This document shows, in pieces, positions 49,027 through 56,551 of a DNA stretch of 64,000 nucleotides. The stretch lies in NCBI RefSeq assembly GCF_002080455.1, contig NZ_CP020555.1, positions 4,996,501 through 5,060,500 on the forward strand, in the 5' to 3' direction. Origin of the DNA: Streptomyces sp. Sge12. Its GTDB lineage: Bacteria > Actinomycetota > Actinomycetes > Streptomycetales > Streptomycetaceae. The position numbers and the translations under genes are program-made. How positions within the stretch are numbered: position 1 is the stretch's first letter; each line of letters opens with the position of its first letter. The notes under the pieces are model-generated. The model was not told where the DNA came from. It saw nothing but the letters and a program-made list of their open reading frames with translations, and searched no databases.

Positions 49027-50207
49027 GCGGGGGTCTCCGGAAGGTGGTGCGGCGGACGGGCGGCGGCCGCGTCCAGGGCCTCGGCGCGCAGCCGGGCGGC
49101 GCGGTGCAGCGCGACGGCGGTCGGATCCTCGGCGCAGCCGGCCCCGGCGGCCGCCGCGAGGGCCGCCTCGACGGTGGTCAGCGCGCCCAGCTCACCCCGC
49201 ACGGACCGGCCCAGCGCGGTCACCCCGTCAGCGGCGCGGGCCCGGTCACGGCAGTGGAAGGCCAGCTCGCAGGCGGCCAGGCACTCGGGGGCGTACGCGG
49301 CGTCCACCGCGGACACCGCCTCGACGAGCTCCTCGGTGGTCCGGGTCGCCGGATCGAAACAGAGGCCCTCCGGCAGCGCGGCCGCCAGCACCTCGACACG
49401 GGTCAGCCGGTCCAGCTGGCGGCGGGTCACCGAGCGCTCGCGGCGGATGTCGACAGGGGCGGCGGTCGGCAGGTTCGAGAAGTCCTTCGGACAGACCAGC
49501 AGCACGGTGTGCCCCACCTCGGCGCCGGGCAGCTTCTCGGCGGTCCTCTCCAGCGCCAAGACGTAGACGGCGGCCTGCCGGGCGGCAGCGCCCACCTTCG
49601 CGGCATCCGCGACGCCGTCGATCATCGGGAACGACTTGATCTCCACGACGGTCCAGCGGCCGTCGGGATGCACGACGACGGCGTCCGGCTCCAGGTAGGC
49701 GGGGGAACCAGCCACCTCCAGGGCGAGCATCGGGTGGTCCAGCAGCGTCCAGGCCCCGCTCTCGCGGGCGGCGGCAGTCGCCTCGCGCAGCGCCAGCGCC
49801 GTCCGGGCGGCACGGCCCTCCGGCCCGGCCGCGGCCAGGTCGGGGACCAGGGCGCCGGCCCCGGGGGACCCGGGGGGCTCGGCGGCGGGCGCCAGATGCG
49901 CGTGGACCAGCCGCAGCAGCTCCGCCCCACCGTCACCCTTGACCTTGGCCTCGAAGGAATTCCCGCGGACTATGGCGAACTGCGACTGCCCGAAGGAGGC
50001 CGGGGAACCGAGCGCCGTGGCAAGGGCGGTCTTGTCCACACCGGCACCGTCGAGCAGGGCGCGTCTGCCACAGCCGGGATTCGCGGCCAGGGCCGCGAGC
50101 GCCCGGGCATCGAGCGGACGGGGCGGCACGGCAGGGCCGCGCAGACCGGCGAGCCGCTGCCGCAGCGTCGTCGGCTGCGCGGGGCTGCTGGGCGGGTAGG
50201 AGCTCAC
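49014..50207 (-). CDS. PD-(D/E)XK nuclease, Cas4/RecB-like with Fe-S cysteines
   Basis: This protein of about 397 residues has the core YLEPDAVVVHPDGRWTVVEI followed by KSFPMIDG, which gives the D...ExK metal site of RecB/Cas4 nucleases, and a later QAAVYVLAL helix (the Q-motif). One Cys lies near the N-terminus (NPGCGRRALL) and three near the C-terminus (PECLAACELAFHCRDRA), the arrangement of a 4Fe-4S staple. It may cut single-stranded DNA ends. GTG 50207 was chosen for a modest SD; GTG 50231 or TTG 50237 would extend it. It is the first gene of the operon with the helicase. Confidence 0.83.
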   Translation of the reverse strand: MSSYPPSSPAQPTTLRQRLAGLRGPAVPPRPLDARALAALAANPGCGRRALLDGAGVDKTALATALGSPASFGQSQFAIVRGNSFEAKVKGDGGAELLRLVHAHLAPAAEPPGSPGAGALVPDLAAAGPEGRAARTALALREATAAARESGAWTLLDHPMLALEVAGSPAYLEPDAVVVHPDGRWTVVEIKSFPMIDGVADAAKVGAAARQAAVYVLALERTAEKLPGAEVGHTVLLVCPKDFSNLPTAAPVDIRRERSVTRRQLDRLTRVEVLAAALPEGLCFDPATRTTEELVEAVSAVDAAYAPECLAACELAFHCRDRARAADGVTALGRSVRGELGALTTVEAALAAAAGAGCAEDPTAVALHRAARLRAEALDAAAARPPHHLPETPACPC

Positions 50208-50317
50208 CCGCGGAAGTGTCCCATCCGCCACTGACAATCGTGGACGTAGCGCGGAAACCGGCCGTCGAAGCAGGTGATGGATGATGTACGGACCTCGAAC
50301 GAACCGGGAGAATTCAC

Positions 50318-50911
50318 ATGGCCCCCCGCATCCTGCTGGCCCGTCACGGCCAGACGGCGTGGTCCCAGCTCGGCAAGCACACGGGACGCACGGACGTACC
50401 GATGCTGGAAGAGGGCAGGCAGGGCGCGAAACTGCTCGGCGAGCGGCTGGCCCGTGACCCGTGGCGGGGACTGCCCGGCGTGGAGGTCCGCACCAGCCCG
50501 CTGCTGCGCGCGAGCGAAAGCTGCGACCTGGCCGGCTTCGGAGCCAGGGCCGAGCCGTGGGACGCGCTCATGGAATGGGACTACGGCGACTACGAGGGCA
50601 TGACCCCGGCCGAGATCCAGGCGGTCCGGCCGGGCTGGCTGATCTGGCGCGACGGGGTCCCGGGCGGTGAGTCCGTGGCGGACGTCGCGGCCCGCGCGGA
50701 CGAGGTCGTCGCGTGGGCCCGCGCGGCGGAGCGCGACGTCCTGGTCTTCGCGCACGGCCACATCCTGCGGACGCTGGCGGCGCGCTGGCTGGGCTTCGAA
50801 GCGGCCTTCGGGGCGCGGATCCGTCTCGAGCCGACCTCCCTGTCGGTCCTGGGCTGGGCGTACGGCGCGCCGGCCCTGGAACGCTGGAACGACACCGGTC
50901 ACCTGGCGTAG
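50318..50911 (+). CDS. histidine phosphatase family protein
   Basis: This 197-residue protein starts at ATG 50318 behind GGGAGAA. The RHG motif is ILLARHGQTAWS (catalytic His near residue 10). VRTSPLLRASESCDLAGFG, MEWDYGDYEGMTPAEIQ (acid residue) and VFAHGHILRTLAARWLG (second His) complete the active site. It is of the phosphoglycerate mutase-like branch 1. Likely substrates are sugar phosphates or other small phosphomonoesters. It lies divergent from the nuclease operon with a gap of 110 bases. Confidence 0.93.
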   Translation: MAPRILLARHGQTAWSQLGKHTGRTDVPMLEEGRQGAKLLGERLARDPWRGLPGVEVRTSPLLRASESCDLAGFGARAEPWDALMEWDYGDYEGMTPAEIQAVRPGWLIWRDGVPGGESVADVAARADEVVAWARAAERDVLVFAHGHILRTLAARWLGFEAAFGARIRLEPTSLSVLGWAYGAPALERWNDTGHLA

Positions 50912-50978
50912 CCCTTGCGGCGGTGTGCCGGGTGCCCTGCGGGCGGCTCGGCGGTGTCCGGCTTGCGGTGGTGTGCCG

Positions 50979-51019
50979 GGCTCTGCCCGGACCCGCGCCT
51001 CAATCGCCAGCGAGGCTGA
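50979..51019. repeat. GC-rich interspersed repeat, copy 4
   Basis: GGCTCTGCCCGGACCCGCGC followed by CTCAATCGCCAGCGAGGCTGA is a diverged copy of the unit at 8211. It lies 68 bases after the histidine phosphatase stop. Confidence 0.65.
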
Positions 51020-51110
51020 GTAGTGCGGGCCCGTGCCTTCGTGAGCGGCGTTGCTGAGTGGTGCGGGCATGTCGGCCTGGGCCGGTGCGCGGGGCCGGGC
51101 CGGGGTGTCT

Positions 51111-51356
51111 CCTCGGCTCGGCGCGCGCGGGCATGTCTCGGCCGTACCCGGTGGTCGCGCCTCGTCCTGCGGGGACACCCCGCCCCGTCCCCACTCCCCT
51201 CCGCCGACACACCCCCGGGAAAGCCCTACCCCCCAATCGGGTCCCGCGTACAGCCGAAGCCTGCCGTGGGGCGGGGACACGCAGGAGGGTCCCCGCAGGA
51301 CGAGGCGCGACCACCGCCGCACGGCCATGACGCCGCCGCGCGCGCCGAGCCGAGGA
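51111..51356. repeat. large imperfect inverted repeat (about 70-bp arms)
   Basis: The left arm (about 51111-51180) begins CCTCGGCTCGGCGCGCGCGG and ends GTCGCGCCTCGTCCTGCGGG plus GACA. The right arm (about 51288-51356) has CCCCGCAGGACGAGGCGCGA and ends GCGCGCGCCGAGCCGAGG. The outer 19 and inner 25-30 bases pair closely, and the middle is diverged. The arms are about 107 bases apart. No transposase or target duplication is seen. Confidence 0.75.
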
Positions 51357-51417
51357 GATCCTCGTGCGGGGCACCGACCCACCCCACGACTCCGCCAAGC
51401 CGCCCGCAGGGCAACCC

Positions 51418-51442
51418 GCGCGGGGTCCGGGGCCGAGCCCCG
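51418..51442. repeat. GC-rich interspersed repeat, partial copy 5
   Basis: GCGCGGGGTCCGGGGCCGAG followed by CCCCG is the CCGGGG half of the unit seen complete at 26278. It lies 36 bases after the end of the TPR regulator gene on the minus strand. Confidence 0.6.
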
Positions 51443-51478
51443 GGCAACGGCGGGGTGGAGGCCCGGGCAGCGGCGGGG

Positions 51479-52798
51479 TCAGGGTGTGGTGTGGCGGGTG
51501 AGGAAGGTGGCCACCCGGGGGGAGCGCTGGTGGGGGACGAGGGCGTCGGCCGTTTCCGACAGCATGGAGCGGACCCGCGTCGACTGCACCTCCGCGAGGA
51601 GGTCCAGCACCCGGCCCCCCGCCCACGCGGCCTCGTCCGGCGCCCCCGCCCGCGCCAGATCGCCCGCCAGTTCCGCCGTGTACAGCGCCACGTTCCGTGC
51701 GAAGTGCGGGTCCTGGAGGTCGGCCGCGCGGCGGGCGTGCCGGGCCGCGCGGGCGTGCTCGCCGAGCGCCGACCAGCAGCGGGCCTCCAGGGACTCCAGC
51801 TCGGCCTGCCCGAAGAAGGACATCCACTCGGGGTCGGCGTCCGCCGCGCCCCGCGAGAATTCCGTGTGCGCCCGCGTCAGCGCCTCCTCGCAGGCCCTGC
51901 GGTCGCCCAGCCCCGCCCAGCCCCCGGCCTCCCGCAGGGCGAGCAGGGACAGCAGCCGCGGGGAGCCGAGGGAGCGCGCGGCGCGGCGGCCCGCCTGGGC
52001 GGCCCGTACCGCTTCGCGGGAGCGCCCGCAGTCCCGGGCCAGGAAGGACATGTTGCTGAAGGCGTGCGCCTCCAGGCCCGCGTCGCGGGCGACCCGGGCC
52101 GTGGCCAGGGCTTCCGCGTAGTGGGAGCGGGCGTCGTCGAAGCGGCCCGAATCGTGGGCCAGCCAGCCGACCGAGACGGCCAGTTCCCCGGCGCCCGAGT
52201 GCAGCCGGTCCTCGGTGGACTGCCGGGTGGCTCCCGCGTCGAGCAGCGCGTAGGCGGTGCGCAGCGGCTCGGCGGCCCGGCGGTACAGGGCGTCGGCGCC
52301 GTGCCGGTCGTCCAGCAGGCGGATCTGGCGTACGGCGTCCTCGACCGCGGCGGCTTCGGACTCGCCGGCGCGGGAGGGGAGCCGGCGGGTGTCGCCGAGC
52401 AGGGTGAGGCTGAGCGTCGCGGCCGCCACGGTTGCGGAGCCGCCCGCCATGAACGCGCGACGCAGCACGTCGCTCTCCTTGGCACTGGAAGGGGAACGGT
52501 GGGTGGGGACGGGGGAGGGGTCGCGCTGGGCCGAGCGGCCTCGGACGCTTTCGCGGGGGGAGAAGCCCAGATCGGCCAGGGCGCGGCCGGGGAACATGTG
52601 GCGGAAGACGCGTTCGTACGCGTAGTTGGGGCAACGGATCTCGCCGGATTCGACCCGGCCGATGTAGCGCGCGTCGCAGGAAACCGTTTCTCCGATTTCC
52701 TTCGCCGCCCGGCGCACCAGGGCCGCGAACTCGGCCGGGGAGTGCTGACCGCGCAGCCGCCGGAACGTGGAGTTGGGTGAGTGGGGGGACGCCGCCAT
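51479..52798 (-). CDS. TPR-repeat regulator with N-terminal HTH-like domain
   Basis: This 439-residue cytoplasmic protein starts at ATG 52798. Residues about 10-80 look like a cryptic XRE-type HTH (FRRLRGQHSPAEFAALVRRA, DARYIGRVESGEIRCPNYAY, VFRHMFPGRALADLGFSP). After a variable linker come TPR-like helices (about 150-420; SHYAEALATARVARDAGLEA, AFSNMSFLARDCGRSREAVR, WCWSALGEHARAARHARRAA-like). Similar proteins in streptomycetes affect development and antibiotic production. A 14-base palindrome and a 9-bp inverted repeat lie just upstream, perhaps for autoregulation. Confidence 0.85.
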   Translation of the reverse strand: MAASPHSPNSTFRRLRGQHSPAEFAALVRRAAKEIGETVSCDARYIGRVESGEIRCPNYAYERVFRHMFPGRALADLGFSPRESVRGRSAQRDPSPVPTHRSPSSAKESDVLRRAFMAGGSATVAAATLSLTLLGDTRRLPSRAGESEAAAVEDAVRQIRLLDDRHGADALYRRAAEPLRTAYALLDAGATRQSTEDRLHSGAGELAVSVGWLAHDSGRFDDARSHYAEALATARVARDAGLEAHAFSNMSFLARDCGRSREAVRAAQAGRRAARSLGSPRLLSLLALREAGGWAGLGDRRACEEALTRAHTEFSRGAADADPEWMSFFGQAELESLEARCWSALGEHARAARHARRAADLQDPHFARNVALYTAELAGDLARAGAPDEAAWAGGRVLDLLAEVQSTRVRSMLSETADALVPHQRSPRVATFLTRHTTP

Positions 52799-52824
52799 GG
52801 ACGTGGCCTCTCTGGCAAGGAACG

Positions 52825-52892
52825 CAGCACCGGTGCTGTGACTTGGGGTCCGGCGCGCATGAACGTACCGCCAGTGACAGGGTGTTCATGCG
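52825..52892. promoter_or_regulatory. two dyads in the divergent region before the TPR regulator
   Basis: CAGCACCGGTGCTG (52825-52838) is a perfect 14-base palindrome located 26 bases before the TPR regulator start. CGCATGAAC (52856-52864) and GTTCATGCG (52884-52892) are perfect 9-base inverted arms with a 19-base spacer. They lie between two divergent genes and are candidate regulator sites. Confidence 0.5.
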
Positions 52893-53028
52893 ATGTTTGG
52901 CTACAAAACGGATATCTCACCCGCGATCCGCCATGAACTGCCATCCTTTGCGGCGTCTTGCCACCGCACCCGTTGACGTTCCCGTGCGTTGAACCCATGC
53001 GGATACGGATCGAGGAGGGGTTCCCTTG

Positions 53029-53445
53029 GTGGAGGGCGGCATGGAGAGCACTGGAACGAATACCGCGTCCGAGACCGGCGCGGCCCCGGACCTGGATCTG
53101 GTGACCGTTCCCACCCGGCAGGGGCTGGAGGCGGTGGACATCATCCGGCGCGCGGCCAGTCAGGCCGGCGGGGTCGGGCCGGTCCTGCACGACGGGTCCG
53201 GCGACACCCTCGGCTTCCTCGTCCCGCCCGGCACGGCCGACGCCTGGGACCTGCCGGGCAGTGCGTGTACGCAGACCAACGGGCGCGGGATGCGCTTCGG
53301 TGACGCCGCCGCCTCGCCCACTGCGGGTGCCACGGGCTGGCTGCTCCCGCCGGAGGCGGTCGGGCCGGTCACCGACCCGGACGTGCTGCGGGCGGCGCTC
53401 GGCGAAGCGGCCCGGCTGATCGAGGCCGCGGACAATTGCCGCTGA
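53029..53445 (+). CDS. conserved hypothetical protein
   Basis: This protein of 138 residues starts with GTG at 53029, 8 bases after GAGGAGGGG; TTG 53026 and ATG 53041 are other options. It has no signal peptide. Segments include LDLVTVPTRQGLEAVDIIRR, VLHDGSGDTLGFLVPPGTAD, WDLPGSACTQTNGRGMRFG and WLLPPEAVGPVTDPDVLRAA. The family occurs in streptomycetes next to regulators like the divergent TPR gene, and may be its functional partner. No catalytic motif is apparent. Confidence 0.78.
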   Translation: MEGGMESTGTNTASETGAAPDLDLVTVPTRQGLEAVDIIRRAASQAGGVGPVLHDGSGDTLGFLVPPGTADAWDLPGSACTQTNGRGMRFGDAAASPTAGATGWLLPPEAVGPVTDPDVLRAALGEAARLIEAADNCR

Positions 53446-53490
53446 CCGGTCCGGAAGCTGCCGCCGTCCGCCGCCCCGCACAATGGTGGG

Positions 53491-54372
53491 GTGGCGGGCA
53501 AGGACAGGAACAAGGGCAAGCAGCAGCGCGGACGCGGCGGCGCCGAGGCGGTCGTCGGGCAGGTGGACGGCGGCCGGGCGGAGCTGGAGCCGGACCGGGA
53601 GCGGGCCGAGGCCTGGACGCTGCTGATCGACGGGGCTCCGCAGTCGCACGTGGACCTGGCCGATCCCGGGTACCTGGACTTCGCGTACCAGCGGCGGATC
53701 GGCCACCTGATCGACCTCGTCGCGCCCGCCCGGCAGCCCCTGAACGTGGTGCACCTGGGCGGCGGCGCCTTCACCCTCGCCCGCTACACCGCCGCCTCCC
53801 GGCCGCGTTCCACCCAGCAGATCGTGGAGATCGACGCCGCTCTGGTGGCCTTCGTACGGGAGCACCTGCCGCTGGATCCGCAGGCGCGGGTGCGGGTGCG
53901 TGCGGTGGACGCACGGGCGGGTCTGGCGAAGGTCCCGGACGGCTGGGCGGACCTGGTGATCGCGGACGTGTTCAGCGGGGCGCGGACTCCGGCGCACCTG
54001 ACGAGCGTCGAGTTCCTGGACGACGTACGCCGTGCCCTTACGCCCACCGGCTGGTACGTGGCCAATCTCGCGGACGGCCCGCCGCTGACCCACCTGCGGA
54101 GCCAGATCGCGACGGCCGCGTCCCGGTTCGCGGAGCTGGCGCTCGCCGCCGACCCGGTGGTGTGGCGGGGAAAACGATTCGGTAACGCCGTCCTGGTGGC
54201 GGCCGACCGGGAGCTGCCGGTGGCGGACTTCACGCGCCGGGTCGCGAGCGACCCGCACCCGGGCCGTGTCGAGCACGGCCGGGCGCTCGCGGACTTCGCG
54301 GGCGGCGCGGCCCCGGTGGCGGACGCCTCTGCGGTGGCCTCGCCGCAGCCGCCGCCCTCGGTGTTCCGGTAG
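53491..54372 (+). CDS. spermidine synthase-like SAM-fold protein
   Basis: This 293-residue protein starts with GTG at 53491. A Lys/Arg-rich N-terminus leads to a Rossmann SAM fold: LNVVHLGGGAFTLARYTAAS (motif I), TQQIVEIDAALVAFVREHLP (acidic motif II), VRAVDARAGLAKVPDGWADL and VIADVFSGARTPAHLTSVEF. This is the pattern of spermidine-synthase-like proteins (fused MFS/spermidine synthase family without the transporter). It may transfer an aminopropyl or methyl group, but true polyamine synthesis is doubtful. The last 40 residues are Ala/Pro-rich. Confidence 0.85.
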   Translation: MAGKDRNKGKQQRGRGGAEAVVGQVDGGRAELEPDRERAEAWTLLIDGAPQSHVDLADPGYLDFAYQRRIGHLIDLVAPARQPLNVVHLGGGAFTLARYTAASRPRSTQQIVEIDAALVAFVREHLPLDPQARVRVRAVDARAGLAKVPDGWADLVIADVFSGARTPAHLTSVEFLDDVRRALTPTGWYVANLADGPPLTHLRSQIATAASRFAELALAADPVVWRGKRFGNAVLVAADRELPVADFTRRVASDPHPGRVEHGRALADFAGGAAPVADASAVASPQPPPSVFR

Positions 54373-54416
54373 GGCTCCGGCCCACGATGTGGACGCGGCC
54401 TTGGCAGATAAGATCC

Positions 54417-54432
54417 CCGGGAGTACTCCCGG
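54417..54432. promoter_or_regulatory. perfect 16-base palindrome before the methyltransferase gene
   Basis: CCGGGAGTACTCCCGG is perfectly self-complementary. It lies 81 bases before the class I methyltransferase start and 45 bases after the previous gene. It may be a regulator site or a compact terminator without a loop. Confidence 0.5.
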
Positions 54433-54512
54433 TGAGCCCCAGCTCTGCGTAGCCTGTGAACCCCGAGGAGGTTCACCCCCTTCTATGACGCGTTCAGGAG
54501 ATGGCACGAGCA

Positions 54513-55157
54513 ATGTCTGAATCCCCCGCCACCCCCGGTGCTCCTTCCTCGGGCACCCCGAGTGCTCCCAGCACCGCCACGTCCGACTACACCCAGCGGC
54601 TCGCGCGCCTGGAGCAGTCCGGAATCAAGCGGTTCGTGCCCACGCAGGCGCCCTACCGGTGGAACCTGCAGCGGCTGCAGCTGGGGCGGGTCCTCGACGT
54701 CGGCTGCGGCCTGGGCCGCAACCTCCTGAACTGCGGACCCGACAGCGTCGGGGTCGACCACAACCCGCACTCGGTGCAGACCTGCCGTGAGCGCGGACTG
54801 AACGCGTACACGCCCGACGAGCTGGCCGCCGCGCCGGACTGCGGGCCGGGGTCCTTCGACAGCATGCTGATCGCGCACGTGCTGGAGCACATCGACGAGG
54901 AGACCGCGGCCTCGCTGCTGGAGCAGTACCTTCCGCTGGTCAGGCCGGGCGGCTCGGTCGTCATGATCACCCCGCAGGAGCTCGGCTACCGCACCGACGC
55001 CACCCACATCCGCTGGGTCGGCTTCGAGGAGATGCGCAGCCACGCGGGCAGGGCGGGGATCGCGGTCCGGCGGACCTACTCCTTCCCCTTCCCCCGCCCC
55101 ATGGGCAAGGTCTTCCCGTACAACGAGTTCGTGCTGGTCGGCACCGTTCCCGCGTAG
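54513..55157 (+). CDS. class I SAM-dependent methyltransferase
   Basis: This 214-residue protein starts at ATG 54513; ATG 54501 in frame has AGGAG too close to be a normal start. After a Ser/Pro-rich N-terminus the SAM fold is clear: LGRVLDVGCGLGRNLLNCGP (motif I), VGVDHNPHSVQTCRERGL (motif II), FDSMLIAHVLEHIDEETAAS (motif IV-like) and VRPGGSVVMITPQELGY. It resembles the UbiE/type 11 methyltransferases. The small-molecule or protein substrate is unknown. Confidence 0.9.
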   Translation: MSESPATPGAPSSGTPSAPSTATSDYTQRLARLEQSGIKRFVPTQAPYRWNLQRLQLGRVLDVGCGLGRNLLNCGPDSVGVDHNPHSVQTCRERGLNAYTPDELAAAPDCGPGSFDSMLIAHVLEHIDEETAASLLEQYLPLVRPGGSVVMITPQELGYRTDATHIRWVGFEEMRSHAGRAGIAVRRTYSFPFPRPMGKVFPYNEFVLVGTVPA

Positions 55158-55217
55158 CACCCCCGGTCCCGGTCCCGGGACCTCGGGCTACGAGGGTCGA
55201 GGTCCGGGGCAGGGATC

Positions 55218-55775
55218 TCAGGGGTCGACGATCTCCACCATCGGCGGGTGGTCGTGCCAGGTGCAGAAGACGGACACCTCACGGCCGTCGCGGGTGAAGG
55301 TGACCCGGATCCAGAAGTCCTGCTTCCACACCTGCATCCGCCACCCGGCCGCCGGGGTCGCCGAGACCAGCTCGGCGGTGGACGTGCCCAGCGAGAAGAC
55401 GACGCGGCCACCGGACACCGGGTAGGCCTGCACCTTGCCCGCGTCCTGCCCCACCGCCGGCCGGTACCCGTCGGGGGTGGCCGAGGGCTTCGGGGACTTC
55501 TCCGGGGTCGCCCCGGTGCTCGGTGAGGCGGCCGGGGCGGGCGATCCGGAGGGCGACGGGGACGGGGACCCGGACGGCGACCCCGACCCCGACGGGGACC
55601 GGGACTCCTGCGCGTCGTGCGTGGACGAGGACAGCGGCCGGCTGGCCAGGGGCACCGCGAGCGGTGGATCGTAGGCCGTTCCCGACATGACGGCGTGGAC
55701 GCCCCACCAGGACAGCGTCACCGCCGCACCGGTCGCCAGCGTCCAAGCCATGGCGTGTAGAAGTCCTCGTCGCAT
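55218..55775 (-). CDS. secreted or membrane-anchored hypothetical protein with Ser/Pro linker
   Basis: This 185-residue protein starts at ATG 55775 (GTG 55787 is an alternative). A single N-terminal hydrophobic stretch (LLHAMAWTLATGAAVTLSWW) serves as signal or anchor. A SPSGSGSPSGSPSPSPSGSP linker follows, then about 85 residues of beta-rich sequence (GRVVFSLGTSTAELVSATPA, WKQDFWIRVTFTRDGREVSV, FCTWHDHPPMVEIVDP). No family is recognised. It is divergent from a two-component system 79 bases away and could be its target or sensor partner. Confidence 0.78.
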   Translation of the reverse strand: MRRGLLHAMAWTLATGAAVTLSWWGVHAVMSGTAYDPPLAVPLASRPLSSSTHDAQESRSPSGSGSPSGSPSPSPSGSPAPAASPSTGATPEKSPKPSATPDGYRPAVGQDAGKVQAYPVSGGRVVFSLGTSTAELVSATPAAGWRMQVWKQDFWIRVTFTRDGREVSVFCTWHDHPPMVEIVDP

Positions 55776-55854
55776 CAGGGCACATACTGCACCACGCGCC
55801 CCAAGAGTAGCCCGACACCCCGCTGGGTCGCCCGGATGGACTACGGTGCGGGCC

Positions 55855-56544
55855 ATGGCAAGTGTGCTCGTGGTCGAGGACGACCAGTTCGTACGTTCCG
55901 CCCTCATCCGGCACCTGACCGAGGCCTCGCACGCCGTGCGGAGCGTCGGCACGGCCCTGGAGGCCCTGCGCGAGGTCGCGCACCACCGCTTCGACGTGGT
56001 CATCCTCGACCTCGGGCTGCCCGACCTGGACGGGTCCGAGGCGCTGAAGATGCTGCGCGGCATCACCGACGTGCCCGTGATCATCGCCACCGCGCGCGAC
56101 GACGAGGCGGAGATCGTCCGGCTGCTCAACGACGGCGCCGACGACTACCTGACCAAACCCTTCTCCGTCGAGCACCTCTCCGCCCGGATGTCCGCCGTCC
56201 TGCGCCGGGCCCGCGCCGCCGCCGGCGGCGAACCGCCCTCGCGCGTCCTGCGCGTCGGCGGGCTCGCCATCGACCCGCTGCGCCGCCAGGCCGAGCTCGA
56301 CGGGGCCGTACTCGACCTCACCCGGCGCGAGTTCGACCTGCTGGCCTTCCTCGCCGAGCGGCCCGGGGTGGTCGTGGCCCGCCGCGAACTGCTCGCCGAG
56401 GTCTGGCAGCAGTCGTACGGGGACGACCAGACCATCGACGTCCACCTGTCCTGGCTGCGCCGCAAGCTCGGCGAGACCGCCGCCCGGCCGCGCTACCTGC
56501 ACACGCTGCGGGGGGTCGGGGTCAAGCTGGAGCCGCCCCGGTGA
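55855..56544 (+). CDS. OmpR-family response regulator
   Basis: This 229-residue protein starts at ATG 55855. The receiver domain (about 1-118) has the acidic pair VVEDDQF, the phosphorylation Asp in VVILDLGLPDLDG, Thr in VIIATARDD and Lys in YLTKPFS. The C-terminal winged helix (about 130-228) has AVLDLTRREFDLLAFLAERP and the recognition region QTIDVHLSWLRRKLGETAAR. It pairs with the histidine kinase that starts 7 bases downstream. There is no clear binding site in the short divergent gap. Confidence 0.95.
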   Translation: MASVLVVEDDQFVRSALIRHLTEASHAVRSVGTALEALREVAHHRFDVVILDLGLPDLDGSEALKMLRGITDVPVIIATARDDEAEIVRLLNDGADDYLTKPFSVEHLSARMSAVLRRARAAAGGEPPSRVLRVGGLAIDPLRRQAELDGAVLDLTRREFDLLAFLAERPGVVVARRELLAEVWQQSYGDDQTIDVHLSWLRRKLGETAARPRYLHTLRGVGVKLEPPR

Positions 56545-56551
56545 GCGCGCG

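Larger units (their letters stand above)
50912..51478. other. 567-base repeat-rich gap without a convincing gene
   Basis: This stretch holds direct GCGGTGTGCCGGG-type repeats (about 50920-50980), two copies of the GC-rich interspersed repeat (50979-51019 and 51418-51442) and a large inverted repeat (51111-51356). Open frames across it lack a sensible ribosome-binding site and consist of repeat sequence in all frames, so none is called. Confidence 0.75.

Noticed and set aside
47512..49639. Long plus-strand frames opposite the operon of nuclease and helicase
   Set aside because: Antisense shadows without domains; the minus-strand genes show nuclease and helicase motifs and coupling.
50912..51478. 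Several open frames in the gap after the histidine phosphatase
   Set aside because: All consist of repeat sequence, lack ribosome-binding sites and overlap the large inverted repeat.
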